64,000 nt of DNA from Patescibacteria group bacterium (GTDB lineage Bacteria; Patescibacteriota; Gracilibacteria; Peribacterales; Peribacteraceae). The stretch spans positions 644,469 to 708,468 of the forward strand of contig JALQTW010000001.1 in the NCBI GenBank assembly GCA_023263945.1. Direction: 5' to 3'. A model generated the notes under the pieces. That model did not search any database, was not told where the DNA came from, and saw only the letters and a program-made list of their open reading frames with translations. The first letter of the stretch is position 1; every line of letters starts with the position of its first letter. Position numbers and translations under genes: made by a program. This document shows, piece after piece, positions 57,116-64,000 of this stretch.

Positions 57116-58051
57116 ATGTCGTTACCCATTCTCATTACCGCAAAAATCAATCCTGATCTCGACGGTGTTGCATGTGCATATGCGTATAGTCGGTTATTGC
57201 GTACTCGGGGAGAGAATGCCGTTGGAGGAATTTTCGGACAAATGCATGTAGAGGCAAAATATTTAGTCGACCGTTTTAATATTCAAGATGTTGTTTATGA
57301 TCCTAAGGATAGCTTCCATAAATTTATATTAGTCGACGCCAGTGATATGGCAGGAATGCCATCTCCCATTCGCACCGAAGATGTGATCGAAGTCATCGAT
57401 CATCGTGAAGAACATAGAGCACATGAACTTTTCCCAAATGCAAAGATTCAGATTGAACAAGTTGGGTCGGCGGCAACATTGATTGTTGAGAAATATCAAT
57501 CTCTAAAATGCTCGATTGATTTTTCTTCAGCGGTGCTTCTTTTCGGTGCTATTCATTCGAATACGCTCAATTTCCAAGCGTCAATTGCAACCAATAGGGA
57601 CAGGGAGGCTGTTGATTGGCTCCGATCTCAAGCTGAGATTCCGGCATCTCTGATAGAAGACATGTTTGCAATGAAAACACAATTAATATCAGAACACTTG
57701 GCAAATGCTATCAGGATTGATGCAAAACAGTTTGCTATTGGGAAAAAGAAAATAGGCATTGCACAACTGGAGGTTTTATATTTGCAAAAATTGGCTGACA
57801 GTCGGCTCAGCGATATTCTTATCGAACTCAAAAACATGAAAGATCAATATCGACTAGATGCAACAATGCTGACTGCGGTAGATTTAAGAGAAGGATTTAA
57901 CTTATTCATAACTCAGGATGGTGAATTGCAATCTGCCATTACAAATGCCTTAGATATCGGTTTTGTTGGAAATATTGCAAAAAGGAAGGGCTTTTTATTA
58001 AGAAAGCAATTAGTTCCAAAATTGAAATCTCTGAGTGAGACTGGTAGATGA
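57116..58051 (+). CDS. DHH-superfamily phosphoesterase, variant metal site
   Basis: 311 residues. 'LITAKINPDLDGVACAYAY' is motif I of family II pyrophosphatases and other DHH proteins, except that the first His (HxNPDxD) is Lys10. Motif II reads 'LVDASDMAGM' where DHN is common, and motif III is 'VIDHREEHRAHELFP' (DHR instead of DHH). 'IQIEQVGSAATLIVEKY' and a C-terminal DHHA2-like half follow. So it is a DHH protein with an altered metal site, hydrolysing pyrophosphate, polyphosphate or a nucleotide, or else inactive. TAGAAT ends 8 nt before the ATG. Probably works with the kinase-NUDIX gene upstream. Confidence 0.8.
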   Translation: MSLPILITAKINPDLDGVACAYAYSRLLRTRGENAVGGIFGQMHVEAKYLVDRFNIQDVVYDPKDSFHKFILVDASDMAGMPSPIRTEDVIEVIDHREEHRAHELFPNAKIQIEQVGSAATLIVEKYQSLKCSIDFSSAVLLFGAIHSNTLNFQASIATNRDREAVDWLRSQAEIPASLIEDMFAMKTQLISEHLANAIRIDAKQFAIGKKKIGIAQLEVLYLQKLADSRLSDILIELKNMKDQYRLDATMLTAVDLREGFNLFITQDGELQSAITNALDIGFVGNIAKRKGFLLRKQLVPKLKSLSETGR

Positions 58052-58080
58052 TTTTAGAAATTTTGAATGGTCGAGTTGCT

Positions 58081-58926
58081 TTATTGACCTTCAATCTGTG
58101 TTACTACATCTTCCATTACGTAATGTACAAATTGCTTGCCCAGTTCTGTCAGCACATACAGCTTAGAATCCTCAAAAGCCGATTCCATTGTTGTGCTTCC
58201 GCTTCCACGGGGTTGTGGACGCGTTCTTCTTCTCAAAAAATTCCCCTCCATATCGGTTTCTCTTTGTTGTCGGATAACGCCGCCCGTACTTAAATCACGT
58301 ATTAAGTATTTAAATAAATCAGCATCAGCTGAATCTTCCCGTGGTCTTTCACCATGAATCGTATCCCATATTTCCGCTCTGGTTATCTCAGGATTTTTTG
58401 AGATTTCTTTGATGACCATGAAATGGGCTTCGTGGTACAGATTTATCCATCCAATAAATAAACGAATAAGGTCGTCGGAACAAAGCTTAATTGCCCCTGC
58501 ATTGGTGATCATTTTTTTTAGCATTTGCTTCTTTTCAGTTGTATCTGCCTGATCCCAAGATCGGAATGTCTGCTTCACTAAAGCTAAATATTGAGGTGAT
58601 TCGATTCTCTCTTGTATTTCGTCGCCAAACCCATCAAGTCGTCCGAAAATATCGCTCAATGTAATTCCTAGTTCTCGAATTTTCTCTCGATGCTCTTCGA
58701 GCCATAGCTTATGAAGATCGTTAATCTTCTCTTGATCTTTTTCTGCTGTAAAGCTTGCTGCCGCACCTAAAAATCCTCCTACCCAAGGGATACTGCTTAG
58801 TGCGGCAAGAATAAATCGGACGTATTTTTTGCTTTTCCCACCGCCCAAGCTATTTACCAAGGCATCTTGATGCTCTGATATAAGTTCATTGCGAACAGTA
58901 GCCAGTTTCTTAGGGTTTTTATCCAT
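58081..58926 (-). CDS. Mobile-type conserved hypothetical protein with glycine-rich hydrophobic segment
   Basis: 281 residues. N-terminal basic helix ('KNPKKLATVRNELISEHQDA'), a Gly/Ala hydrophobic stretch (about 38-60, 'FILAALSSIPWVGGFLGAAA') that could insert in membranes, then a helical domain ('REKIRELGITLSDIFGRLDG', 'FRSWDQADTTEKKQMLKKMI') and a winged-helix-like end ('KNPEITRAEIWDTIHGERPR', 'LIRDLSTGGVIRQQRE'). I recall very similar proteins scattered in unrelated bacteria, which fits horizontal transfer, but I cannot check this. Function unknown; a defence or stress role is a guess. TACAAT ends 7 nt before the ATG. Confidence 0.75.
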   Translation of the reverse strand: MDKNPKKLATVRNELISEHQDALVNSLGGGKSKKYVRFILAALSSIPWVGGFLGAAASFTAEKDQEKINDLHKLWLEEHREKIRELGITLSDIFGRLDGFGDEIQERIESPQYLALVKQTFRSWDQADTTEKKQMLKKMITNAGAIKLCSDDLIRLFIGWINLYHEAHFMVIKEISKNPEITRAEIWDTIHGERPREDSADADLFKYLIRDLSTGGVIRQQRETDMEGNFLRRRTRPQPRGSGSTTMESAFEDSKLYVLTELGKQFVHYVMEDVVTQIEGQ

Positions 58927-58962
58927 TAGTTCAATTGTACAGGAGTTTTGGTATACTTTGCC

Positions 58963-59091
58963 TGACCCAATTTGCTGAGCGGGCTTTTAGTGCCCACTCT
59001 CAACCATCGCTCAAACCAGTGTAGAAAGGGGCATCTTGCCTCGGTCAATGCACTGGTGAGCGAGAGCAATCTCCTCAGCAACATTGGGTCA
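58963..59091 (+). ncRNA. Candidate structured RNA (three-arm fold)
   Basis: A 129-bp intergenic element. The ends pair as a closing stem (TGACCCAA-TTTGCTGAG with CTCAGCAA-CATTGGGTCA). Inside are a GGGC/GCCC hairpin (58981-58995), a long arm (CGCTCAAACCAGTG 59008-59021 with CACTGGTGAGCG 59051-59062) whose tip forms GGGGCA/TGCCTC, and a small GAG/CTC hairpin. TATACT at 58952-58957 would place the transcript start at about 58964, exactly at the closing stem. Strand is inferred from this -10 box. A MITE with imperfect terminal inverted repeats is the alternative. Confidence 0.5.
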
Positions 59092-59132
59092 GCCGAGCAG
59101 GGTGCCCTTTTGTGTCATTCCCAAAACCCTCT

Positions 59133-59408
59133 ATGAACCAGAAGAGAAAATGCCCAGTCTGCGAGGAGATAATCAGCGTTGACGCACTTCGATGCCCCTT
59201 TTGCACTTCAAGGCTCAGACCTTCACTTAGAGCGTTTTGGCATAAACAATTTTTGCCGATGATAAGGGAGAGAGTGGTGTTAATAATTTTGCTTTTTGCG
59301 ATGGCATTATTCTTCAAAAATTGTTCCGCTCAGTTTATGAACTCAGTTCTTTGGGTTGCTGAACATGTTCCTGTTCCCAAGGCTCCAGAAATCCACATGG
59401 GAAAATAG
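59133..59408 (+). CDS. Zinc-ribbon membrane protein
   Basis: 91 residues from MNQKRKCPVCEEI. An N-terminal rubredoxin-like knuckle pair, CPVC (7-10) and CPFC (21-24), is followed by a basic stretch and one membrane helix (about 46-62), leaving a short outer tail. This 'zinc ribbon plus one helix' plan is common in small bacterial membrane proteins of unknown role. It lies immediately after the structured element and may be transcribed with the next gene, 24 bp downstream. Confidence 0.65.
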   Translation: MNQKRKCPVCEEIISVDALRCPFCTSRLRPSLRAFWHKQFLPMIRERVVLIILLFAMALFFKNCSAQFMNSVLWVAEHVPVPKAPEIHMGK

Positions 59409-59432
59409 AGTCTTACTTTCTTCTTCCTCTCT

Positions 59433-59840
59433 ATGGTTAAGCTCTTCGTCACTATCGTAGTCACCTTAGTCATAGGCGGTGCTATTGGTGCGTATGTCAT
59501 GGAAAATCCATCTATTATTTCTCGCAATGAATACGCATGGCAAAAGTCATGCGATTCTCGTTGTGCGGAAATGGTTGGCAAACGTGATATGGCGCAAATA
59601 GATGCCGCCGGATGCGCTGACCTTAATATGATTATAGGATTTGGTCTTGTTGCTGACAAAGAGCATCAGGCCGCAATGGATGATAAATTCTCTTCCATCA
59701 ATTGCACCCCTCCCCCGCCTCCTGACCCTGCGAAGTCTGCTGCTGATTTTATGAAGCAATATCAGCCAGACGAGGCGGCCTTGCAGCGTATGCGTGAATC
59801 TATGGGCTTAACGGGTGGAATATATGATTCTAAGCAATAG
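59433..59840 (+). CDS. Small exported hypothetical protein
   Basis: 135 residues. A hydrophobic N-terminal segment (about 3-22, 'KLFVTIVVTLVIGGAIGAYV') is a signal peptide or anchor. The mature part has four Cys (about 40, 44, 61, 91) that could pair, a PPPPP stretch after 'SSINC', and a helical end. No family recognised. In line with the zinc-ribbon gene upstream, likely one operon. Confidence 0.6.
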   Translation: MVKLFVTIVVTLVIGGAIGAYVMENPSIISRNEYAWQKSCDSRCAEMVGKRDMAQIDAAGCADLNMIIGFGLVADKEHQAAMDDKFSSINCTPPPPPDPAKSAADFMKQYQPDEAALQRMRESMGLTGGIYDSKQ

Positions 59841-59879
59841 TTTCAGTCCACTAGGTACACAGTGCTAAAATAGGCTGCT

Positions 59880-60719
59880 ATGGAGCCAATGCAGCCAGAG
59901 ATGATCCAGAAGGCAATAGACTTCCTGAAAATTGATATTCAGGAGGCTGAGTACGCTTGTTTTAAGGAGCTACTTGAGATGCCTCCTATACTTTTTGGCG
60001 AGCTGGGACGATCTAAAGACGAGGTAAGGCGAATACTCCTCCGATACATGGGCTTGTCGCCAGAAGTGAAGGTTGAAATTGAAATGATTGTTTTCAATCT
60101 ACTTTCATATACAAGGCAGGGAGACAAAAAGCTGCTTGACCCATTTCATCGACTTAACAGAATGCCGGCTATGAGATTCTTCCCATTTCCTAAAGAACCA
60201 GCGACACCTCAGGAAGCTAAACAAAGAAGAAAACAAGCTCTTGCTGAATTAACCTCATTCAACGCAATTGAATTGAAATCAGTAAAAGCATTAGAAGAAC
60301 CTGATCTCAGGAAGTTAGGAGGGTATTCAGCTCTCTTTGTTGGATTCGATATGATGGTGGCCGCTAGTTTAGTTGCGGCAATACATTCAAAAATCGCTCG
60401 CCGTATTGAGATAGTCGATGGCAGAATCGTTGAATTCGCAGGCCTCCAACAGCTTGGCACTATCGGAAATCCAGTCGAAGGTAGTTGGTCACAGAAATTT
60501 CTTGCTTTTCTGTGGCAGCATCAGAGCAAAGACCTTTCTTACAAGAAAATACGAAAGGATATGGAGTATGAGGAAAAGACACCGTTCCGTCCAAGTCAGT
60601 GGATTCGGGAACTTGGGTTTGTCACTAAAGAATTGAAGGAGAGATACTTCCTTCCAAGGGAAGGAAACATAATCCACTTTAGGTCACAAACTAACGAACC
60701 ACTGACGAAGTTGGAGTAA
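59880..60719 (+). CDS. Hypothetical protein with winged-helix-like C-terminus
   Basis: 279 residues, soluble and mostly helical in the first half ('PEMIQKAIDFLKIDIQEAEY', 'LGLSPEVKVEIEMIVFNLL'-type segments). The last 80 residues ('LAFLWQHQSKDLSYKKIRKD', 'PSQWIRELGFVTKELKERYF') resemble a winged helix. A possible membrane-near stretch 'LFVGFDMMVAASLVAAIHSK' lies at about 160-180. No family assigned. TAAAAT ends 8 nt before the ATG. Lies upstream of the Rep gene and may be part of the mobile element's core. Confidence 0.6.
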   Translation: MEPMQPEMIQKAIDFLKIDIQEAEYACFKELLEMPPILFGELGRSKDEVRRILLRYMGLSPEVKVEIEMIVFNLLSYTRQGDKKLLDPFHRLNRMPAMRFFPFPKEPATPQEAKQRRKQALAELTSFNAIELKSVKALEEPDLRKLGGYSALFVGFDMMVAASLVAAIHSKIARRIEIVDGRIVEFAGLQQLGTIGNPVEGSWSQKFLAFLWQHQSKDLSYKKIRKDMEYEEKTPFRPSQWIRELGFVTKELKERYFLPREGNIIHFRSQTNEPLTKLE

Positions 60720-60779
60720 GTGTAACGAAGTCCTGACGAAGAAAATCTTTTGTCATGTCGTACATGGTTTCATTGCGCC

Positions 60780-61904
60780 ATGTCATTTGGACGTGTCCGC
60801 AAAGGCTCGAAGAAGCGCGCTCGCAGTGCGCCCGCCACTGGCGGCGCACGCGAGCTATTGCGGTCAAGTAATACCGCAATAGTAACTCAAGAGAACCTTC
60901 TACATTTTGGCTTAGACTGGCTAGCTATCTTTATTGGATATGGAAACAGTGATACATCAGGACTTCATCAATTTTTAGAAGAAACTTTTGCTGAATATTC
61001 AGAAAACAATACTTTTGAAGAAGCGCAGAATATTCTTTGGCCAAATACCAGCCTGCCTCTCTCGGTGAGATTTAAGAAGTCAAAGGGCGACATCATGGGT
61101 TACTTTTCATTGAATGGAGATGCGATCATCGGAGTACGAAGTATCACCATTACAAGTACTTATCCTCAATCAGTAGCAAGGAAGTATCAGTACTTAATAA
61201 CGTTTTATGGTGATTTTTTTGCACTTGGTAAGTTGGGTCGTTTACTCGTTAGTCAGTTCTTTTCCGTAGTTGTTCAGTGCCCTGTGCCAAGTATCGTCAG
61301 TCAGATTCATGTGTGTTGTGATATTGAAGGGGTAACCGTACAGGATATATGGAATGGTGTTTCTGTTTCGTCTCCGCATCATGCTAAGGAATGTTCTTTT
61401 TTGCGTAGGCATCCTGTCACTGATATTCCGCAGACGATCTACTATGGTCAGAAAAGTGACTCTCTGTGGTTCCTGAGGATTTACAATAAACTTGCCGAGA
61501 TCGCTAAAGATCATAAGCAACGATTTTATCCTCAATATTGGGGGAAGAAATTGCTCACTCGTTTGGAAATTGTTTTTAAGCGTTCTGTCTGCAAATCCTA
61601 TGAAGTTACTGTGCAGAATTGTTTCGACGAATCTCTTTTGCTGTCGCTTTTAAACAAACATTTGATTGGGAAGTATGTGGAGTGGGGTTGTATGCCTTCT
61701 CTTGAGGCCGTCATGCTTGAGAGAAGTGTGAAGGTACGAAAGCTAGTACCCATCAAAGTTGAGTATGAAAAACTTGCTGAAGAAAAGCGTTACCAACGTT
61801 TTATCGGTCAGCTCTACAGATTCTCAAGCGATTACGGACTCGTCCCACCAGTTTTTCTTCGTCACCTAGCCGATGAGTATGAATCTGCCTTCCCGAAGAA
61901 ATGA
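60780..61904 (+). CDS. Rep_trans-like replication initiator
   Basis: 374 residues from MSFGRVRKGSKKRAR. The core 'TIYYGQKSDSLWFLRIYNKL' matches the Rep_trans signature (xIYxGSRxSDxxxRIYDK) of initiators that nick one strand for rolling-circle replication, with the candidate catalytic Tyr in RIYNK. 'LLTRLEIVFKRSVCKSYEV' is the usual following strand with an acidic residue. Such proteins drive excision and transfer of integrative elements and phages. Two strong hairpins lie within its first 35 codons; the true start may be later, which would leave them non-coding. It is coupled by ATGA to the 59-aa gene and followed by the recombinase. Confidence 0.7.
   Translation: MSFGRVRKGSKKRARSAPATGGARELLRSSNTAIVTQENLLHFGLDWLAIFIGYGNSDTSGLHQFLEETFAEYSENNTFEEAQNILWPNTSLPLSVRFKKSKGDIMGYFSLNGDAIIGVRSITITSTYPQSVARKYQYLITFYGDFFALGKLGRLLVSQFFSVVVQCPVPSIVSQIHVCCDIEGVTVQDIWNGVSVSSPHHAKECSFLRRHPVTDIPQTIYYGQKSDSLWFLRIYNKLAEIAKDHKQRFYPQYWGKKLLTRLEIVFKRSVCKSYEVTVQNCFDESLLLSLLNKHLIGKYVEWGCMPSLEAVMLERSVKVRKLVPIKVEYEKLAEEKRYQRFIGQLYRFSSDYGLVPPVFLRHLADEYESAFPKK
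60820..60882 (+). repeat. Tandem hairpins at the 5' end of the Rep gene, candidate nick site
   Basis: First hairpin 60820-60854: CTCGCAGTGCGCC...GGCGCACGCGAG with small bulges. Second 60855-60882: CTATTGCGGT and ACCGCAATAG, a perfect 10-bp stem with an 8-nt loop. Rolling-circle initiators often nick at hairpins inside or next to their own gene. Confidence 0.55.
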
Positions 61905-62080
61905 TGGAGGCAAGAACTCCTCCATCCTCAGGCATCAGCAAAGAGCGTCTTGATGAGTTCCGTGCGATTTTGAAAAAACTATACGGATTAGAGCCTTCTG
62001 AGGCTGAGGCTAGCCAAATGGCACAGAATATCCTTCATTTTTATAGGACTCTCGAACGACTTTCGAACCATTTACCGTGA
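61901..62080 (+). CDS. 59-residue protein coupled to the Rep gene
   Basis: MMEARTPPSSGISKERLDEF onward, with the helical block 'RAILKKLYGLEPSEAEASQM' and the end 'NILHFYRTLERLSNHLP'. The ATG overlaps the Rep TGA stop by three of four bases (ATGA). The amphipathic helices suggest a small regulator or partner; I recall similar short genes next to recombinases in CPR genomes but cannot confirm this. It ends 19 bp before the serine recombinase, so Rep, this gene and the recombinase probably form one unit. Confidence 0.75.
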   Translation: MMEARTPPSSGISKERLDEFRAILKKLYGLEPSEAEASQMAQNILHFYRTLERLSNHLP

Positions 62081-62099
62081 TAAACTCACATTCCTACCT

Positions 62100-63689
62100 A
62101 TGCAAAACGCCATCATTTTCTCTCGGGTATCAACGAAAGAACAGGCTGAGGAAGGCTACTCCCTCCAAGCCCAAGTGAAGCTCTTGCAAGAGTATGCAGA
62201 GAAGAAAGAGATGGATGTAACGCAGCGATATATCATACCCGAATCAGCAAGAGGGCAGCAGGAGCGAACGCTTTTCAATGCCATGATGAATGACCTAAAG
62301 CATTCCAAGGCTACTGTTCTTTTGTGTGAGAAAGTTGATCGTATCACTCGGAACTTCAAAGATGCCGTTATGCTCAATGATTGGCTCGAAGAAGACGAAG
62401 AGCGTCAGATTCATTTCGTAAAGCAAAGTCTCATCATTCACAAAAACTCGAAGTCGAACGAAAAGTTTCAGTGGGATATTCACTTGGTGCTTGCTCGTCA
62501 GTACAGCAATAACCTTTCTGAAGAAGCCTCCAAAGGGCTTCTACAGAAAGCCGAAGAAGGTTGGTGTCCTGCCAGTCAGAAGCGTGGATATGTTACTGTG
62601 GGAGAAACAGGAAAGAAGGTATGGAAAATTGACGATTCTGACGCTTCTGAGGCTCCATTCGTCCGTCGAGCCTTCCAGCTCTACGAAACAGGTGAACATA
62701 CGCTCTTGAGCCTTAGTAAGCAGCTCTACAGTGAAGGATGGAAGGCCGCTGACGGCAATCATTTAGGGAAGACCACACTGCATGGCATTCTTACGGATTG
62801 TTTCTACTGTGGAGAGTTTATGTGGAAGGAAAAGCGTTACATGAATGCCAAGCACGAAGCACTGATCTCCAAAGAGCTTTTTGACAGCGTGCAAATTAAA
62901 CTCAATCGCAAGGTAGCTGGCAAATATCGCAAACATGATTTCCTCTTCAAAGGAATGTGCGAGTGCGGTGAATGTGGTCGTACCGTAGTCGCTCAGAAGC
63001 AGAAGGGTCATTCGTACTACAGTTGTACGCGCTACAACACACAATGCACACAGAGGAAGTATTCTCGTGAAGAGGTCTTGGAAAAACAGGTCATCAAACT
63101 GTTACAGGATTTGCAGTGTAAGGATTCAGAAATGCTCGCATGGGTACGCAAAGCCCTTAAGGACAATCATCAGTTTGAAATTGATGCTCGGACGCAGGGG
63201 ATCAAGAAACTTCAAGACAAGGAACAGAAGCTGTTCAAGCGCATGAATGATTGTTACGAAGACAAGCTGGATGGTGGAATCAGTAAAGAATTTTACAAGA
63301 CCAAACACGAGGAATATTCCACGGAGCTTCGGCAAGTGCGTAAGGACATCAAGAGATTGATCGAAGCAAACGAGAAGTATTTGAACCTCGGTTCAGCAAT
63401 TTTCGAACTGGCTCAGGCAAGCGCAGAAATCTATGAATCCTGCCCTACTGACACAGAAAAGAGAGAATTGCTGAAAGCTGTATTTTTGAACGTCAAAATA
63501 AAAGACGGAAACATAGTCCCAGACTACAAAAAGGGCATTGAGCTTGTTGCCCAAAGAGCGAAAACAGGTGATTGGCTGGGGCTTATGGATGATTTGCGAA
63601 ATATCACTATTTTCAAACTGCCCGGCTTCGTTTGCGAACGACGCCGAGGCATCCTCTCAGCTGCTTTTGAAAAGCCAATCTCGGCGTAG
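62100..63689 (+). CDS. Large serine recombinase (integrase)
   Basis: 529 residues. The N-terminal resolvase domain begins 'AIIFSRVSTKEQAEEGYSLQ' with the nucleophile Ser11, and 'VLLCEKVDRITRNFKDAVML' carries the conserved Arg region. The recombinase domain ('KAEEGWCPASQKRGYV', 'FQLYETGEHTLLSLSKQLYS') is followed by the zinc ribbon 'GMCECGECGRTVVAQKQKG' with 'YYSCTRYNTQC', then a long coiled coil (about 370-450). Such enzymes integrate elements at short att sites without needing a tRNA. An attachment half-site should lie just beyond its 3' end. Normal length, no damage. Confidence 0.93.
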   Translation: MQNAIIFSRVSTKEQAEEGYSLQAQVKLLQEYAEKKEMDVTQRYIIPESARGQQERTLFNAMMNDLKHSKATVLLCEKVDRITRNFKDAVMLNDWLEEDEERQIHFVKQSLIIHKNSKSNEKFQWDIHLVLARQYSNNLSEEASKGLLQKAEEGWCPASQKRGYVTVGETGKKVWKIDDSDASEAPFVRRAFQLYETGEHTLLSLSKQLYSEGWKAADGNHLGKTTLHGILTDCFYCGEFMWKEKRYMNAKHEALISKELFDSVQIKLNRKVAGKYRKHDFLFKGMCECGECGRTVVAQKQKGHSYYSCTRYNTQCTQRKYSREEVLEKQVIKLLQDLQCKDSEMLAWVRKALKDNHQFEIDARTQGIKKLQDKEQKLFKRMNDCYEDKLDGGISKEFYKTKHEEYSTELRQVRKDIKRLIEANEKYLNLGSAIFELAQASAEIYESCPTDTEKRELLKAVFLNVKIKDGNIVPDYKKGIELVAQRAKTGDWLGLMDDLRNITIFKLPGFVCERRRGILSAAFEKPISA

Positions 63690-63893
63690 CTCCCGCAGGA
63701 GCGAAGACGGATGGCTGGGCAGCACGGTTACGAACTTTAAGTTTGAGTCCCAGAGAACGTTTTTGAGGGTAGGGTTTTAGAGAACAGAGGGCAAGACGGT
63801 CGGGGCTAAATGTTACAAATGTGACAGTGGAATAGGGCTGTCTGAAGCGGAAATTGACGAATTATAAAAGTGTGGCAGTGAGAGATTTTCTGC
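63690..63893 (+). other. Gene-free right flank of the recombinase; candidate attachment region
   Basis: About 200 bp without a convincing open frame. It holds an imperfect palindrome, TGTTACAAATGTGACA (63811-63826), and further short inverted pieces. Its position directly after a large serine recombinase is where an att site is expected, but no matching copy was found near 53.1 kb by eye. Confidence 0.4.
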
Positions 63894-63899
63894 TACAAT
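63871..63899 (+). promoter_or_regulatory. Extended -10 promoter of the HAD gene
   Basis: TGC-TACAAT (63891-63899) is an extended -10; a weak -35 (GTGGCA, 63872-63877) lies 16 bp upstream. The ATG follows 9 nt after the -10. Confidence 0.5.
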
Positions 63900-63908
63900 T
63901 TCAGGTGC

Positions 63909-64000
63909 ATGATAAAAGCAATCTTCTTCGACTTCGACGGCGTCCTGACGACCGATGCCAAAGGCTCGCTCACCATGAGTAAAAATCTCTGTGAGCTGGT
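63909..64000 (+). CDS. HAD-superfamily hydrolase, 5' end only
   Basis: The first 30 codons are in the window, from MIKAIFFDFDGVLTTDAKGS. 'FFDFDGVLTTD' is HAD motif I with the nucleophile Asp and the second Asp two residues on (DxDGVLT). The cap and motifs II-IV are beyond the right edge, so the substrate cannot be judged. Base use is again like the core genome, suggesting that the accessory region ends before it. Confidence 0.85.
   Translation, partial: MIKAIFFDFDGVLTTDAKGSLTMSKNLCEL

Noticed and set aside
58963..59091. 6S RNA
   Set aside because: The overall plan is similar, but the element is much shorter than typical 6S RNA, shows no recognisable conserved 6S sequence, and lies in an accessory region; kept only as an unnamed structured RNA candidate.
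63715..63765. tRNA-like remnant (T-arm-like AGTTTGAGTCCC)
   Set aside because: Only a weak T-loop resemblance; no acceptor, D or anticodon arm can be folded around it.
1..64000. Alternative genetic code with TGA as glycine (Gracilibacteria code)
   Set aside because: TGA ends several clear genes, for example rpsT, miaA and those overlapping the next start as ATGA, and no conserved protein needs TGA read through.

Overview
The window looks like a chromosomal segment of a Patescibacteria/CPR bacterium. My best guess is the Peregrinibacteria/Peribacteria lineage. That is an inference from gene content (small scattered core genes, CPR-style sigma4-HARE protein, VirB2-like pilin protein, DUF11 surface protein, DciA-like protein with DnaB); no database search was possible. 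The code is standard: TGA is used as a stop, often in ATGA overlaps, which argues against the Gracilibacteria TGA=Gly code. Layout. 1-12.4 kb: peptide-type ABC substrate-binding protein (cut by the window edge), SecG, tRNA-Val, L21, a zinc-ligand-free tRNA-guanine transglycosylase, ClpP, MiaA ending inside a cloverleaf-like palindrome, a response regulator, RecG, a PriA that has lost its ATPase motifs, tRNA-Pro(CGG), and a large conserved-looking protein of unknown function. 12.5-24.5 kb: membrane protein, DEAD-box helicase, tRNA-Pro(TGG), RarA, TsaE fused to an HD domain, M23 peptidase, WecA-like transferase, an orphan AroE N-terminal-like domain, PGK, membrane-anchored proteins. 24.5-37.4 kb: TyrRS, RluD, FecR-like protein, PilB/GspE ATPase, class B PBP, GlmS, S20, RuvX, sigma4-HARE regulator. 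37.5-53 kb: RecA, DnaB, MraY with a long insertion, a GapB-like GAPDH followed at once by FBPase, NAD kinase, PurA, PrmC, glycosyltransferase, DciA-like protein, S16, KhpA, VirB2-like protein and a DUF11 protein with an MPQTG sorting-type tail. 53.1-63.8 kb: an accessory region with different base use, bounded on the right by a large serine recombinase. It carries a divergent YraQ-permease/selD pair, a PhnN/guanylate-kinase-like domain fused to NUDIX, a variant DHH protein, a highly structured RNA-like intergenic element, several unknowns, a Rep_trans-like initiator with two strong hairpins at its 5' end, and a coupled 59-aa protein. A HAD hydrolase begins at the right edge. How it works together. 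Core functions are translation, cell-wall synthesis (GlmS, MraY, PBP, WecA-like), replication and repair (RecA, DnaB, DciA-like, RecG, RarA, degenerate PriA) and upward carbon flow (GapB-like plus FBPase). Two genome-wide habits stand out. First, about 25 genes have a TANNNT -10 element ending only 6-9 nt before the start codon, which predicts leaderless mRNAs. Second, most of about ten gene junctions carry degenerate 7-nt tandem repeats arranged as inverted arms.
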